Below the pieces are notes generated by a model. The model was not told the DNA's origin. It saw only the letters and a list, made by a program, of their open reading frames with translations, and made no database searches. This document shows positions 33,877 through 42,495 of a DNA stretch of 63,487 nucleotides, piece by piece. The DNA lies in contig JAFQEF010000044.1 of assembly GCA_017399165.1 (NCBI GenBank), positions 1-63,487 of the forward strand. The letters are read 5' to 3'. Position 1 is the stretch's first letter. Each line of letters opens with the position of its first letter. Source of the stretch: Akkermansia sp. (GTDB taxonomy: Bacteria > Verrucomicrobiota > Verrucomicrobiia > Verrucomicrobiales > Akkermansiaceae). A program made the translations under genes and the position numbers.

Positions 33877-33911
33877 AAAAGCTCGGCAAGTGATTCACTT
33901 ACCGAGCTTTT
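33877..33911. terminator. Bidirectional terminator beside tRNA-Asn
   Basis: Stem AAAAGCTCGG-AAGTG paired with CACTT-CCGAGCTTTT (33877-33890 with 33896-33911, one mismatch). On the minus strand it directly follows the tRNA and is followed by T. Confidence 0.8.
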
Positions 33912-33915
33912 CATC

Positions 33916-33987
33916 CTCCGGCGGTTGGGGTCGAACCAACGACCTAATGATTAACAGTCATCCGCTCTGCCACTGAGCTACGCCGGA
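33916..33987 (-). tRNA. tRNA-Asn(GTT)
   Basis: 72-nt cloverleaf: acceptor TCCGGCG/CGCCGGA, anticodon stem GATGA/TCATT with loop CTGTTAA (anticodon GTT), T arm GTTGG-TTCGACC-CCAAC, discriminator G. CCA not encoded. Confidence 0.96.
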
Positions 33988-34122
33988 TTTGCATCTTCCC
34001 GTTGTCGGGGTGCGGGGGGAGTTTATCACTTTCTTGCCAACGATGCAAGCTTTTTTTTGTAAAAATGATGATTTTTTTGAAATTTTGTTGAAAAAGGGGC
34101 AAAAATCGGGTAAAAAGAGGGC

Positions 34123-34878
34123 ATGAACAACGAGAATCAGAGCAGAGGCAGTTTGCGTTTTCAACTATTCGGTATACCGATAGAGATTCAACCATTCAGT
34201 TGGTTGATATTGGCGATATTGGGTTTATCCATGTTCTCTCACATGGCCTCCCCCTTGCAACCGGCCTTGATATTTGTGGTGGTGGGTATGTTGACATTAT
34301 TAGCACACGAGCTGGGGCATGCATTGACAGCCAAGGCGTTTACGAGGTCTACACCCATTGTTATCATTGGTAATCTTGGTGGAGTAACATACACCCCGGT
34401 GAGTATGCCCACGCGTATGGCTCACTTCCTAATGGTATTGGCAGGGCCCATGGCCAGCTATGCTTTGGGTATGGTTGCGGCCGTCTTCATGGGAGTGCAA
34501 ATAGGCAGTATAAGCTCTGCTTTGATGATTTATACACTCGACCCCCTGAGTTTTATAACCGGCATACATGCACCCGAGGAGGCATATATGGCCCTGGCTT
34601 ATGCAGTGGAATCCGGCGGGATTGGGCATTTTACGCTAATGCTGTACAGTACATTTTTTATGGTGTGTTTTTGGTGGACATTTTTTAACCTGATTCCTAT
34701 TTTACCGATGGATGGCGGGCAGCTTTTGCTCACGGCTACGAATAAGCCTAAGTTTGTGGCAATGGTAGGTTTGGGGTTGAGCTCTCTGTTAGCCATTTGG
34801 TTTTTGACAGGGGGCAATATATTCATGACTTTGATGCTGGGTTACTTTGCTTGGATTAATTGGCAGATACTGAGATGA
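34123..34878 (+). CDS. M50 family intramembrane metalloprotease (site-2-protease-like)
   Basis: 251 residues with about six membrane segments. Zinc site HELGHA in the second helix, and the third ligand in NLIPILPMDGGQ. This is the rhomboid-sized SpoIVFB/S2P type without PDZ domain, expected to cut membrane-anchored substrates, often anti-sigma factors; none is encoded next to it. Upstream is tRNA-Asn on the other strand. Confidence 0.9.
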   Translation: MNNENQSRGSLRFQLFGIPIEIQPFSWLILAILGLSMFSHMASPLQPALIFVVVGMLTLLAHELGHALTAKAFTRSTPIVIIGNLGGVTYTPVSMPTRMAHFLMVLAGPMASYALGMVAAVFMGVQIGSISSALMIYTLDPLSFITGIHAPEEAYMALAYAVESGGIGHFTLMLYSTFFMVCFWWTFFNLIPILPMDGGQLLLTATNKPKFVAMVGLGLSSLLAIWFLTGGNIFMTLMLGYFAWINWQILR

Positions 34879-34948
34879 GAAAAGCAGATGCGGGCTCTTA
34901 TGTAAATTTACTTGCTTTTACGGGCAGAATGTTGTTAAATGGGGGCGT

Positions 34949-35089
34949 ATGAAAATGATAGCGTTAACAGTATTGGGGGCTTTGACTGCCGTTGTGCTCA
35001 ACTCATGCGGGCAGGGGTGTTCCTGTAACTCGTACAACAGAGATTATTTGAGAGACGTGCCTACGTCTTCATCTCAGTACTTTGATTAA
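34949..35089 (+). CDS. Very small lipoprotein (46 residues)
   Basis: Begins MKMIALTVLGALTAVVLNSC with a lipobox ending in Cys20; the mature peptide has 27 residues with Cys24 and Cys26 and a polar tail ending SSQYFD. It lies between the M50 protease and hflX genes, 3 bp before hflX, so it is co-transcribed with it. Small entericidin-like or adaptor lipoproteins look like this; no function can be given. Confidence 0.7.
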   Translation: MKMIALTVLGALTAVVLNSCGQGCSCNSYNRDYLRDVPTSSSQYFD

Positions 35090-35092
35090 TTT

Positions 35093-36403
35093 ATGTCGTT
35101 TGAGATACGCGAGAAACCGGAGATGGTGGAGCGAGCCCTGCTGGTAGGGCTTGGCATGCCGGGAGACTCCCGCCGTGAGCGCGCTGCTCTGCTGGCGGAG
35201 CTGGAGGATTTGGTGAGTAACCTTGGCATTGGTATTGTGGGTACCATGCTGGAGTTTACGCGCGAAATGCAGGCAAAATACTTGTGTGGCATTGGCAAGG
35301 CAGAGGAGATTCGCGCCAAGGTGGTAGAGCTGAATGCTGATTGCTTGGTATTTGATAACTTGCTTTCGCCCGGGCAGCAACGTGAGTGGGAAAAGTTGAC
35401 CAATGTGACGGTGATTGACCGTGAGGAGGTTATTCTGGATATCTTTTCCAAACGTGCGCGCACGCGCGAGGCTGTATTGCAGGTGGATTTAGCCCGCATG
35501 CAGTATGCCTTGCCCCGCATGGCGGGTATGTGGAAACATTTGGACCGCCAACGCGGTGGCTCCGGCGGTGGTAAAGGTGGTGGTGCTGCTGCCCGTGGTG
35601 AGGGCGAAAAGCAGATTGAGGTGGACCGCCGCTTGGCCAGAGACCGCATAGAGGCTATTCGTGATGAGCTGGAGGTGGTGCGCCGCCAACGCGGTACTCA
35701 ACGCAAGGAGCGTAACCGCCAGGGTATACCTACCGCAGCTATTGTGGGTTACACCAATGCCGGTAAATCTTCATTGCTTAATTTGGTGACAGGCGCCGGG
35801 GTGCTGGCTCAAAATATTCTTTTTGCAACGTTGGATACCACCAGCCGCAAGATTGAACTGCCCGATGGGCAGCCCTTGGTGCTGACGGATACGGTGGGCT
35901 TTATCCGTAACTTGCCGCACCGTTTGGTGGAGGCGTTCAAATCTACCCTCGAGGAGGCGACCTTGGCGGATTTTCTGATTCAGGTGGTGGATGCAAGCGA
36001 CCGCGAGGCGTTGAGGCACTATGAAACCACTTGTGAGGTGTTGGCAGAGCTGGGGGCGTCCGATAAACCCATGGTGGTGGTGTGGAACAAGACGGACCTT
36101 ATACCAGAAGAGCAACGCGCCGATCAGTTAGCTGCCCTGAGTGCTAAGGTGCAATGCCCCTGCATTGCTTGCAGCGTTAAGGAAGAGCAGGGGGTGGAGG
36201 CTTTGATGGCTGCGTGTGTGGAGATGCTCTCTCACCGCGTATCTAAAGAACACTACCGTATACCGCTGGCGGAGAGCAGAATTATTGCCATTATGCACCG
36301 CGATGGTAAGGTGCTTTCTACAGAGTACGAGGGTAACGATGCCATTGTGGAGGCTATTTTACCGCGCGAATTCGCGGCACGTTTGGAGTCTTACAAGATC
36401 TGA
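35093..36403 (+). CDS. hflX: GTPase HflX
   Basis: 436 residues. Ribosome-binding GTPase that splits stalled 70S ribosomes. N-terminal HflX domain (KYLCGIGKAEEIRAKVVELNADCLVFDN, then LSPGQQREWEK), a Gly-rich linker with a Lys/Arg helix, then the G domain: G1 GYTNAGKSSLLN, G3 DTVGFI, G4 NKTDL. It ends 5 bp before the transpeptidase gene. Confidence 0.96.
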   Translation: MSFEIREKPEMVERALLVGLGMPGDSRRERAALLAELEDLVSNLGIGIVGTMLEFTREMQAKYLCGIGKAEEIRAKVVELNADCLVFDNLLSPGQQREWEKLTNVTVIDREEVILDIFSKRARTREAVLQVDLARMQYALPRMAGMWKHLDRQRGGSGGGKGGGAAARGEGEKQIEVDRRLARDRIEAIRDELEVVRRQRGTQRKERNRQGIPTAAIVGYTNAGKSSLLNLVTGAGVLAQNILFATLDTTSRKIELPDGQPLVLTDTVGFIRNLPHRLVEAFKSTLEEATLADFLIQVVDASDREALRHYETTCEVLAELGASDKPMVVVWNKTDLIPEEQRADQLAALSAKVQCPCIACSVKEEQGVEALMAACVEMLSHRVSKEHYRIPLAESRIIAIMHRDGKVLSTEYEGNDAIVEAILPREFAARLESYKI

Positions 36404-36408
36404 AAATC

Positions 36409-37044
36409 ATGAATAAGAATATTTTTATATTGTTGGCAGTTTGCCTGTTACCGGTTGCATGTAAGACAACGACAGAGGATTACTACCGCATGGGCGATAA
36501 GTGGGATGAAGCCGTTAAGAATAAAAAGGTAGGTTATACGTTTGAGGATTTCATTGCCAGCCCCGGGTACCGAACCTCCCGCGACTACTGGCGTGGGGCC
36601 GCGTTGGAGCGCACGGACCCCGCCAACTCTCATGTGGAGATTTTGCTTAAAGAGCAGCGTGGCCGCCTTTATATCAACGGTGAGATTGCAATGGATTTTC
36701 CCGTGTGTACCGGGCGCGTGGGCGGTAGCGAAACGCCGCGTGGCACGTTCCGCATTACGGAGAAGAAGGTGGAGCACCGCTCCTCTCGCTACGGCTGCTT
36801 TGTGGATGATGAGGATAATTTGGTGAAGGCAAATGTGACCTCCTCTCAAAAGCCGCCCAAAGGCACACACTTTAAGGGTAGCAAGATGGATTATTGGATG
36901 CGTTTTAACGGTGCAATCGGTATGCATGTGGGCAACATTGTGGAGCGTAACAGTCTTTCCCACGGCTGTGTGCGCATGCCTGTGGAACCCAGCGAGATTC
37001 TGTACTCCAAACTGGAGGTAGGCTCTAAGGTTATTGTTAAATAA
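36409..37044 (+). CDS. L,D-transpeptidase (YkuD), lipoprotein
   Basis: 211 residues. Lipobox LPVAC, then a YkuD domain: HVEILLKEQRGRLYINGEIAMDFPVCTG, TPRGTFRITEK, and active site IGMHVG...LSHGCVRMP. Forms 3-3 peptidoglycan cross-links or attaches proteins to the wall from the outer-membrane side. Close relative of the products of 55592 and 56610. Gene lies between hflX and comM on the same strand. Confidence 0.93.
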   Translation: MNKNIFILLAVCLLPVACKTTTEDYYRMGDKWDEAVKNKKVGYTFEDFIASPGYRTSRDYWRGAALERTDPANSHVEILLKEQRGRLYINGEIAMDFPVCTGRVGGSETPRGTFRITEKKVEHRSSRYGCFVDDEDNLVKANVTSSQKPPKGTHFKGSKMDYWMRFNGAIGMHVGNIVERNSLSHGCVRMPVEPSEILYSKLEVGSKVIVK

Positions 37045-37056
37045 TTGTTACCCGGT

Positions 37057-38622
37057 ATGATTACGCGTTTACACTCTGCCGCTGTAAATGGTATAGACGG
37101 CTATGGCGTGGAGGTGGAGGTAGATGTGGTACCGGTAAAGGATGTTGGCCGTTATATTATTGTAGGCTTGCCGGATGCTGCCGTGAGAGAAAGTGTGCAG
37201 CGTGTGACATCTGCCCTCAAAAACAGTCACTTCTTTTGCCCGGGGGAGTTGCAGGTTACGGTGAACCTAGCCCCGGCAGATGTAAAAAAGCAGGGACCGG
37301 GGTTTGATTTGCCCATTGCGGTGGGGCTGGAGATTAATATTCAGCAAACATGCCCGGATTTGCCCCTGCCGGAGCGCCGCCGTACTCCCATTCATATGGA
37401 AGATTGGTGCTTGGTGGGTGAACTTGCCTTGGATGGCGTGGTGCGTGGTGTGCGTGGTATATTGCCGCAGGCCGTGGCTGCCAGGGATTCCGGGCGTAAG
37501 TATCTGATGGTATCTGCAGAAAACGCAGCGGAGGCCGTAGTTGTGGAGGGGATAGAGGTATATGCCGTAGAGACCCTTGCAGATGCTTGGGCTGTGTTGC
37601 TGGAGCGCGAAAAGTTTGAACCCGTGCGCACGGCTCCTTATGTGCAGGTAGAGAGCAACGGCCCGGATTTTTCAGAGATTAAAGGGCAGCCTTATGCTCG
37701 CCGAGCCATGGAAATTGCAGCGGCCGGGGGACATAACTTGCTGATGAGTGGTAGCCCCGGTAGCGGTAAGAGCATGTTGGCAAGCCGCTTGCCCTCCATC
37801 TTACCCCCGCTTGCTCATGAGGAGGCGTTGATGACCGGGCGTATATACTCTGTGTGTGGATTGCTCCCCCGTGGGGGTGGTTTGCTGCACGAGCGCCCGT
37901 TCCGTGCTCCTCACCATACGATATCTGATGTGGGGTTGATGGGGGGTGGCTCCAATATCACCCCCGGGGAGATTTCTTTGGCGCACAACGGTGTGCTGTT
38001 TTTGGATGAGTTGCCGGAGTTTAGCCGCCGTACGCTTGAGACCCTGCGCCAGCCTTTGGAGAGTGGGGTGGTTACCATCTCCCGTGCCTCGGGGAGTTTT
38101 GATTTCCCTTGCTCCTTTATGTTGGTAGCGGCTATGAACCCGTGCCCCTGCGGGTATTTGGGGGACCCGCGCCGCAGGTGCAGGTGCAACCATGCGGAGA
38201 TTACACGCTACCGCCGCAAAATATCCGGCCCGTTGTTGGACCGCTTTGATATGGTGATTGAGGTGCCGCCCGTGGACCCGGCATCCCTGCTGCAAAAGCC
38301 GGATGGCGAACCTAGTGCGGCGATTCGAGCCCGTGTATTGGCAGCCAGAGAGTTGCAGCAAAAACGCTATGCCGGCACAGGTATTAGCTGCAATGCCCGC
38401 CTTACCGGGCGCATGCTGCGGCAGTATTGCCCGCTCTCCCCCTTGCAGCAGGAGATGCTCTTGGCGGCTGTGGAGCAGTTCTCCCTCTCTGCGCGTGCGT
38501 TCGACCGCATTTTGCGTGTTACCCGCACCATTGCAGATTTGGCGGGGCACCCCGTGCCGACGGATGACGATTTGTTTGAGGCTATTCAGTTCCGCCAATT
38601 TGAGTGTCAGCTCAGGGATTGA
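37057..38622 (+). CDS. comM: YifB/ComM family AAA ATPase (Mg-chelatase-like)
   Basis: 521 residues. N-terminal Lon-like domain (VEVEVDVVPVKDVGRYIIVGLPDAAVRESVQRV), Walker A GSPGSGKSML, Walker B GVLFLDELPEF, and a C-terminal chelatase-like part with a Cys pair in NPCPCGYLGDPRRRCRC. ComM helps branch migration during natural transformation in other bacteria. The ATG at 37057 is used; the TTG at 37045 abuts the preceding stop and is less likely. Confidence 0.94.
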   Translation: MITRLHSAAVNGIDGYGVEVEVDVVPVKDVGRYIIVGLPDAAVRESVQRVTSALKNSHFFCPGELQVTVNLAPADVKKQGPGFDLPIAVGLEINIQQTCPDLPLPERRRTPIHMEDWCLVGELALDGVVRGVRGILPQAVAARDSGRKYLMVSAENAAEAVVVEGIEVYAVETLADAWAVLLEREKFEPVRTAPYVQVESNGPDFSEIKGQPYARRAMEIAAAGGHNLLMSGSPGSGKSMLASRLPSILPPLAHEEALMTGRIYSVCGLLPRGGGLLHERPFRAPHHTISDVGLMGGGSNITPGEISLAHNGVLFLDELPEFSRRTLETLRQPLESGVVTISRASGSFDFPCSFMLVAAMNPCPCGYLGDPRRRCRCNHAEITRYRRKISGPLLDRFDMVIEVPPVDPASLLQKPDGEPSAAIRARVLAARELQQKRYAGTGISCNARLTGRMLRQYCPLSPLQQEMLLAAVEQFSLSARAFDRILRVTRTIADLAGHPVPTDDDLFEAIQFRQFECQLRD

Positions 38623-39598
38623 CAGATGCCGGCAGGCTGTGCAGGATGTCCTCCAGCTCTGCCAAGGAGGCTACGCGGGAGAGCAGGGGGCGCAGCGGTT
38701 TGGTGCCGGGTATACCCTTGGCATAGGCTAGCAGGCGTGCCCTCATGGCGCGCATGGTGGTGAGCTCCTCCCCATAATGGCCGCTATCTAATGCCATGCG
38801 CGTGTGGCGCAGCATAAAGTTGATGCGTTCTTGCGGGGTGGGTTCATCCGCAATTTTTCCCGTGGTCAGGTAATGGCGAGCACGGGCAAAGAGCCAGGGG
38901 GCATTCATGGCAGCACGACCAATCATGACACCGGCTACAGCCGTGGTTTCTCGGGCGCGTTTGACATCTTGCGGGGTGGCGATATCCCCATTGCCGATGA
39001 CGGGTATTTGCACGCTGCGGGCGCATTCATCAATAATTTGCCAGTTGGCTTGCCCGCCGTATTGTTGGGAGCGTGTGCGCCCGTGTATGGCAATGCTTTG
39101 CACCCCGGCATCTTGCAGGCGTTGGCAGGCCTCCGGGGCGCAAATGTGCTCGGCATCCCACCCGATTCGAATTTTGGTGGTTACAGGGCAGTCTTGCCCC
39201 AGCTCTTTTACCACGGCTGCGGCAATGTTTTGTAAGAGTGGCAGGTCTTTGAGCAGGGAGGAGCCCCCGTTTTTACCCACGACTTTGGGCACGGGGCAAC
39301 CGGCGTTAATATCCAGAAAATCCGGGTGCATGGCATCCACAATAATGCGGGCGGCTGCGGCGGCGTGACCCGGTACGGAGCCGAATATCTGTATGCCCAG
39401 CGGGCGGTGCTCTTGTTCAAACTCTACATAGCGACGGTTACGGTGCCATGCTTGCAATACCCCCTCGGCAGAGACAAACTCTGTTACCATGACATCTGCC
39501 CCGGCCTCTTTGCATAGTGTGCGGAAGATGGGGTCCGTTACACCGGCCATGGGGGCCAGATACAGCGGGAACTTGTTATCAAACCAAGGTAAACTCAT
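38612..39598 (-). CDS. dusB: tRNA-dihydrouridine synthase
   Basis: 328 residues, FMN-binding TIM barrel that reduces uridines in tRNA. Seen: LAPMAGVTDPIFRTLCKEAGADVMVTEFVSAEG, DINAGCPVPKVVGKNGGSSLL with the catalytic Cys, AIHGRTRSQQYGG, and VIGNGDIATPQD. DusB is the closest fit among paralogues. Its end overlaps the comM 3' end by 11 bp on the other strand. Confidence 0.93.
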   Translation of the reverse strand: MSLPWFDNKFPLYLAPMAGVTDPIFRTLCKEAGADVMVTEFVSAEGVLQAWHRNRRYVEFEQEHRPLGIQIFGSVPGHAAAAARIIVDAMHPDFLDINAGCPVPKVVGKNGGSSLLKDLPLLQNIAAAVVKELGQDCPVTTKIRIGWDAEHICAPEACQRLQDAGVQSIAIHGRTRSQQYGGQANWQIIDECARSVQIPVIGNGDIATPQDVKRARETTAVAGVMIGRAAMNAPWLFARARHYLTTGKIADEPTPQERINFMLRHTRMALDSGHYGEELTTMRAMRARLLAYAKGIPGTKPLRPLLSRVASLAELEDILHSLPASVNP

Positions 39599-39748
39599 GC
39601 GGTTATGTTATCATACCGACGGAAAATGTGCAAGTGAGATAATTTTATGATTGGTAGTGCCGGACTGCAAAATATGATTGCAGGCATGATTTTAGCTGTA
39701 CAGGTGTGGAAGTATGTGTTAGATTCGGAAATCTCTTTTTTCAGAACT

Positions 39749-40432
39749 ATGAAAATGCGACAATTTTTTTGTGTGGTATCGGCGGCAGCTGCAGTGCTTT
39801 CCTCTTGCCAATGGGCTATGATGGAGAGCCGTTTGGCGGACCGTGTGGATGGGAGCTCTGATGAATATAAAATTACCGGGTCTGAGAGCCTGTTGGGCGG
39901 TATTGTGGAGTACACAGCTGCTAATGGTAAAAAGTTTTATGTACACCGTTGCAGGGTAAGCTCCGAGCGAAAACCCGGCCCTCTTTTTGTGTTCGGCGAG
40001 ATCGATAAAAAGCATTTTACCGTGGGTAATCATACAGCCATGGCGCAAGCCTTGCCGCCTGTAGAACGTTTTGTGGTGGTGGGTTATGATGATTTGGTGT
40101 TCAGTGGTATAACCCCGCCCGCCGCAGAATACCGTCACCCGCTGGGTGAAAAGACCATGCTGTGGAGAGACTGGGAAACGCAGGTGGAGCTTGCTCAAGA
40201 TCCCGGCTTGCAGTTGGTAAACAGCCAAGTATTGCCTATTGCCCCCGGTAGCGATAATGACCATGCCGCGTGGGCTGTGTACCAAGATGCCAAGGAGGAA
40301 GTTACCCCGACCAAGTGCTATCTGTTGACTCCCTTGGCTGCCGTGGCAGATGTGCCACTGACAATTCTGGGAACTTTGGGTTATTTGCCGTATTACAATA
40401 TCAAGCATTGGATTCAGAGTATTGAAGAATAA
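39749..40432 (+). CDS. Lipoprotein of unknown function
   Basis: 227 residues. Signal MKMRQFFCVVSAAAAVLSSC. A beta-rich domain with FVVVGYDDLVFSG, then a hydrophobic end (LLTPLAAVADVPLTILGTLGYLPYY). Plan and C-terminal region resemble the lipoprotein at 33095; a shared family is likely. An upstream in-frame codon at 39647 adds a non-signal sequence and is rejected. Confidence 0.7.
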   Translation: MKMRQFFCVVSAAAAVLSSCQWAMMESRLADRVDGSSDEYKITGSESLLGGIVEYTAANGKKFYVHRCRVSSERKPGPLFVFGEIDKKHFTVGNHTAMAQALPPVERFVVVGYDDLVFSGITPPAAEYRHPLGEKTMLWRDWETQVELAQDPGLQLVNSQVLPIAPGSDNDHAAWAVYQDAKEEVTPTKCYLLTPLAAVADVPLTILGTLGYLPYYNIKHWIQSIEE

Positions 40433-40464
40433 CCGCGAACCGTGGTGTATGCCATGCTTTTTGC

Positions 40465-40492
40465 TTGCAAATGACAAAAAGAGTGGTATTTT
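40465..40492 (+). promoter_or_regulatory. ilvC promoter
   Basis: TTGCAA (40465-40470), 16 bp, TATTTT (40487-40492); leader of about 50 nt. No leader peptide or T-box was recognised. Confidence 0.55.
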
Positions 40493-40550
40493 AGGCACGT
40501 GCATTCCCTTGTGGGTGCAGAAAGATTTTAACTCTAAACATATAAATACA

Positions 40551-41531
40551 ATGGAGATACTTCATGATAAGGACGCCGATGTAAGCGTTCTCAATGGTAA
40601 GACCGTGGCCGTTATCGGTTATGGTGCACAAGGTCGTGCTCAGGCTCTTTGCATGCGCGATAGCGGTGTGCACGTTATTATCGGTATTCGCCCCGGTAAG
40701 AGCTGGGATGCTGCCGTGCAAGATGGCTTTGAGGTGATGAGCGTAGCAGATGCCGCTAAGACGGCCGACATCATCCACATTTTGCTGCCCGATGAGATGC
40801 ACGGCTCTGTGTATGCAGAGCAGATTAAGCCCGGCTTGAGCGCCGGCAAGACTCTGTGCTGCTCTCACGGTTTTGCATACGTGTTCAAGACCATTGAGCC
40901 CCCGGCAGATGTTGATGTTATTATGGTTGCCCCCAAGGGCCCGGGTACGGAGGTTCGCCGCGTATTTGAGGAGGGCTTTGGTTGCCCCGGTCTTATTGCT
41001 GTGTTCCAAAACCCCACCGGTAATGCCAAGAACGTTGCTTTAGCTATGGCCAAGGCAGAGGGTCTTACCCGTGGCGGCGTGTTGGAGTGCACCATGCAGC
41101 AGGAGACTTATGAGGACCTTTTCGGTGAGCAAAACGTGCTTTGCGGTGGTTTGGTAGACCTTATGAAGTACGGCTTTGAGACGCTTATTGAGGCCGGTTA
41201 CCCTGCAGAGATGGCATACTTTGAGTGCGTGCACGAGGCCAAGCTTATTGTAGACATCATTTACAACAAGGGTATTCAGGCTATGAATGGCGTTATCTCC
41301 AACACGGCAGAGTTCGGCGAGTACTACAATGGCCCGCAGATTCTCGGCCCGGAGGTGAAGGAGAAGATGAAGGAGAGCCTTAAGCGCATTGAGAGCGGCG
41401 AATTTGCCCGTGTATGGTTGGCAGAGGCCGCTGCCGGTGCTCCCAACCTGCTTGCTAAGCGTGCTGCTCTTGCCGAGCACCCTGTTGAGGTGGTGGGCAG
41501 CAAGATTCGTGCTCTCTTTGAGCGCAACTAA
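40551..41531 (+). CDS. ilvC: Ketol-acid reductoisomerase
   Basis: 326 residues, short (class I) form, NADPH-dependent step of valine, leucine and isoleucine synthesis. Seen: AVIGYGAQGRAQALCMRDSG, VAPKGPGTEVRR, and the metal site region DLFGEQNVLCGGL with ECVHEAKLIVDIIY. The start is fixed by the family N-terminus, MEILHDKDADVSVLNGK. It has its own promoter and terminator. Confidence 0.97.
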   Translation: MEILHDKDADVSVLNGKTVAVIGYGAQGRAQALCMRDSGVHVIIGIRPGKSWDAAVQDGFEVMSVADAAKTADIIHILLPDEMHGSVYAEQIKPGLSAGKTLCCSHGFAYVFKTIEPPADVDVIMVAPKGPGTEVRRVFEEGFGCPGLIAVFQNPTGNAKNVALAMAKAEGLTRGGVLECTMQQETYEDLFGEQNVLCGGLVDLMKYGFETLIEAGYPAEMAYFECVHEAKLIVDIIYNKGIQAMNGVISNTAEFGEYYNGPQILGPEVKEKMKESLKRIESGEFARVWLAEAAAGAPNLLAKRAALAEHPVEVVGSKIRALFERN

Positions 41532-41554
41532 TTTGCTTGCTCCAAGTGATTTTT

Positions 41555-41592
41555 CAAGCGGCTCTCACCTCCCCGTGGGAGCCGCTTTTGAA
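41555..41592 (+). terminator. ilvC terminator
   Basis: Stem AAGCGGCTC/GAGCCGCTT with a loop containing CACCTCCCCGTG, followed by TTG; an inner CAC/GTG pair extends it. Confidence 0.75.
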
Positions 41593-41615
41593 TATAAAAG
41601 TTAATACACAGTACC

Positions 41616-42401
41616 ATGAATGCGGTTAATATTGAAAATGCTAAGGTCTTTTTGTCCGGTAGAGAAATTCTGCACAATATCAATTGGCAGGTGAAGAGCG
41701 GTGAGCGTTGCTTTATTCTCGGTGCTAACGGTGCCGGGAAAACTACCTTGGTTCGCATGCTCATGGGCTATGCATGGCCCGTATACGGTGCTACCGTAGA
41801 GGTGCTGGGGCACCGGTTTGGTGCTGTTAATCTGCAAGAGTTGCGTAAACGCATTGCCTGGGTAAGCCCGTTGATGCACCAATGGCTGGGCGACCGAGAA
41901 TGGACCGGTAGAGAAATGGTGCTCTCCGGGCCCGATGCCACCATTGGCTTGTACCGTGATGCCACCCCGGAGGAAGAAACGCGAGCTGCGGCGCTTATGG
42001 AATCTTTGCGTGCTACACACCTGATGCAGCGAAAAGTGCATACCATGAGCAGCGGAGAGCAAGTGAAAGTGCTGATTGCACGTGCCCTCATGACTAACCC
42101 CGAGCTCATGATACTTGATGAACCCAGCGTTTATCTTGATATTGCCGGACGCGAGTTTTTATTGCATACCATTGATGAACTTGCCGCCTCCCACCCACTG
42201 CTCACCATTATCTTTATTACTCAACGTATCGAAGATATATTGCCTACGTTTAATCAAGGCATGATTTTGCGTCAAGGTGATATTTTGGCCTATGGTACTC
42301 GTGATGAAGTACTCACGGAACCTAACCTTCGCCGAGCTTTTGATCTTGATATACATCTCATTCATGCGCGAAACGGCCGACTTTGGACCGTCATAGAATA
42401 A
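41616..42401 (+). CDS. ABC transporter ATP-binding protein without adjacent permease
   Basis: 261 residues: Walker A GANGAGKTTLVRM, Q-loop region, signature MSSGEQVKVLIARAL, Walker B LMILDEPSVYLD, His switch region IIFITQ. The sequence MSSGEQ and the single domain resemble the YlmA/ModF-like group. No membrane subunit is nearby, so substrate and even transport are unknown. Confidence 0.85.
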   Translation: MNAVNIENAKVFLSGREILHNINWQVKSGERCFILGANGAGKTTLVRMLMGYAWPVYGATVEVLGHRFGAVNLQELRKRIAWVSPLMHQWLGDREWTGREMVLSGPDATIGLYRDATPEEETRAAALMESLRATHLMQRKVHTMSSGEQVKVLIARALMTNPELMILDEPSVYLDIAGREFLLHTIDELAASHPLLTIIFITQRIEDILPTFNQGMILRQGDILAYGTRDEVLTEPNLRRAFDLDIHLIHARNGRLWTVIE

Positions 42402-42408
42402 AATACAA

Positions 42409-42479
42409 CTTTGTTCGCAAATAAAGAATAAAAATATTGACTTTATTTGCGGATTGCTATATAATTAGTGCGAACAAAG
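42409..42479 (+). promoter_or_regulatory. Promoter with nested palindromes ahead of the DUF4062 gene
   Basis: A near-consensus promoter, TTGACT (42437-42442), 17 bp, TATAAT (42460-42465), lies inside two nested inverted repeats. Inner: CGCAAATAAAG (42416-42426) with CTTTATTTGCG (42441-42451). Outer: CTTTGTTCGC (42409-42418) with GCGAACAAAG (42470-42479). The inner right arm overlaps the -35, as expected for a repressor site. The related motif GCGAATAAAG recurs at 43801, 44087 and 44109. Confidence 0.75.
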
Positions 42480-42495
42480 GAGAAAGGCGCACAAT

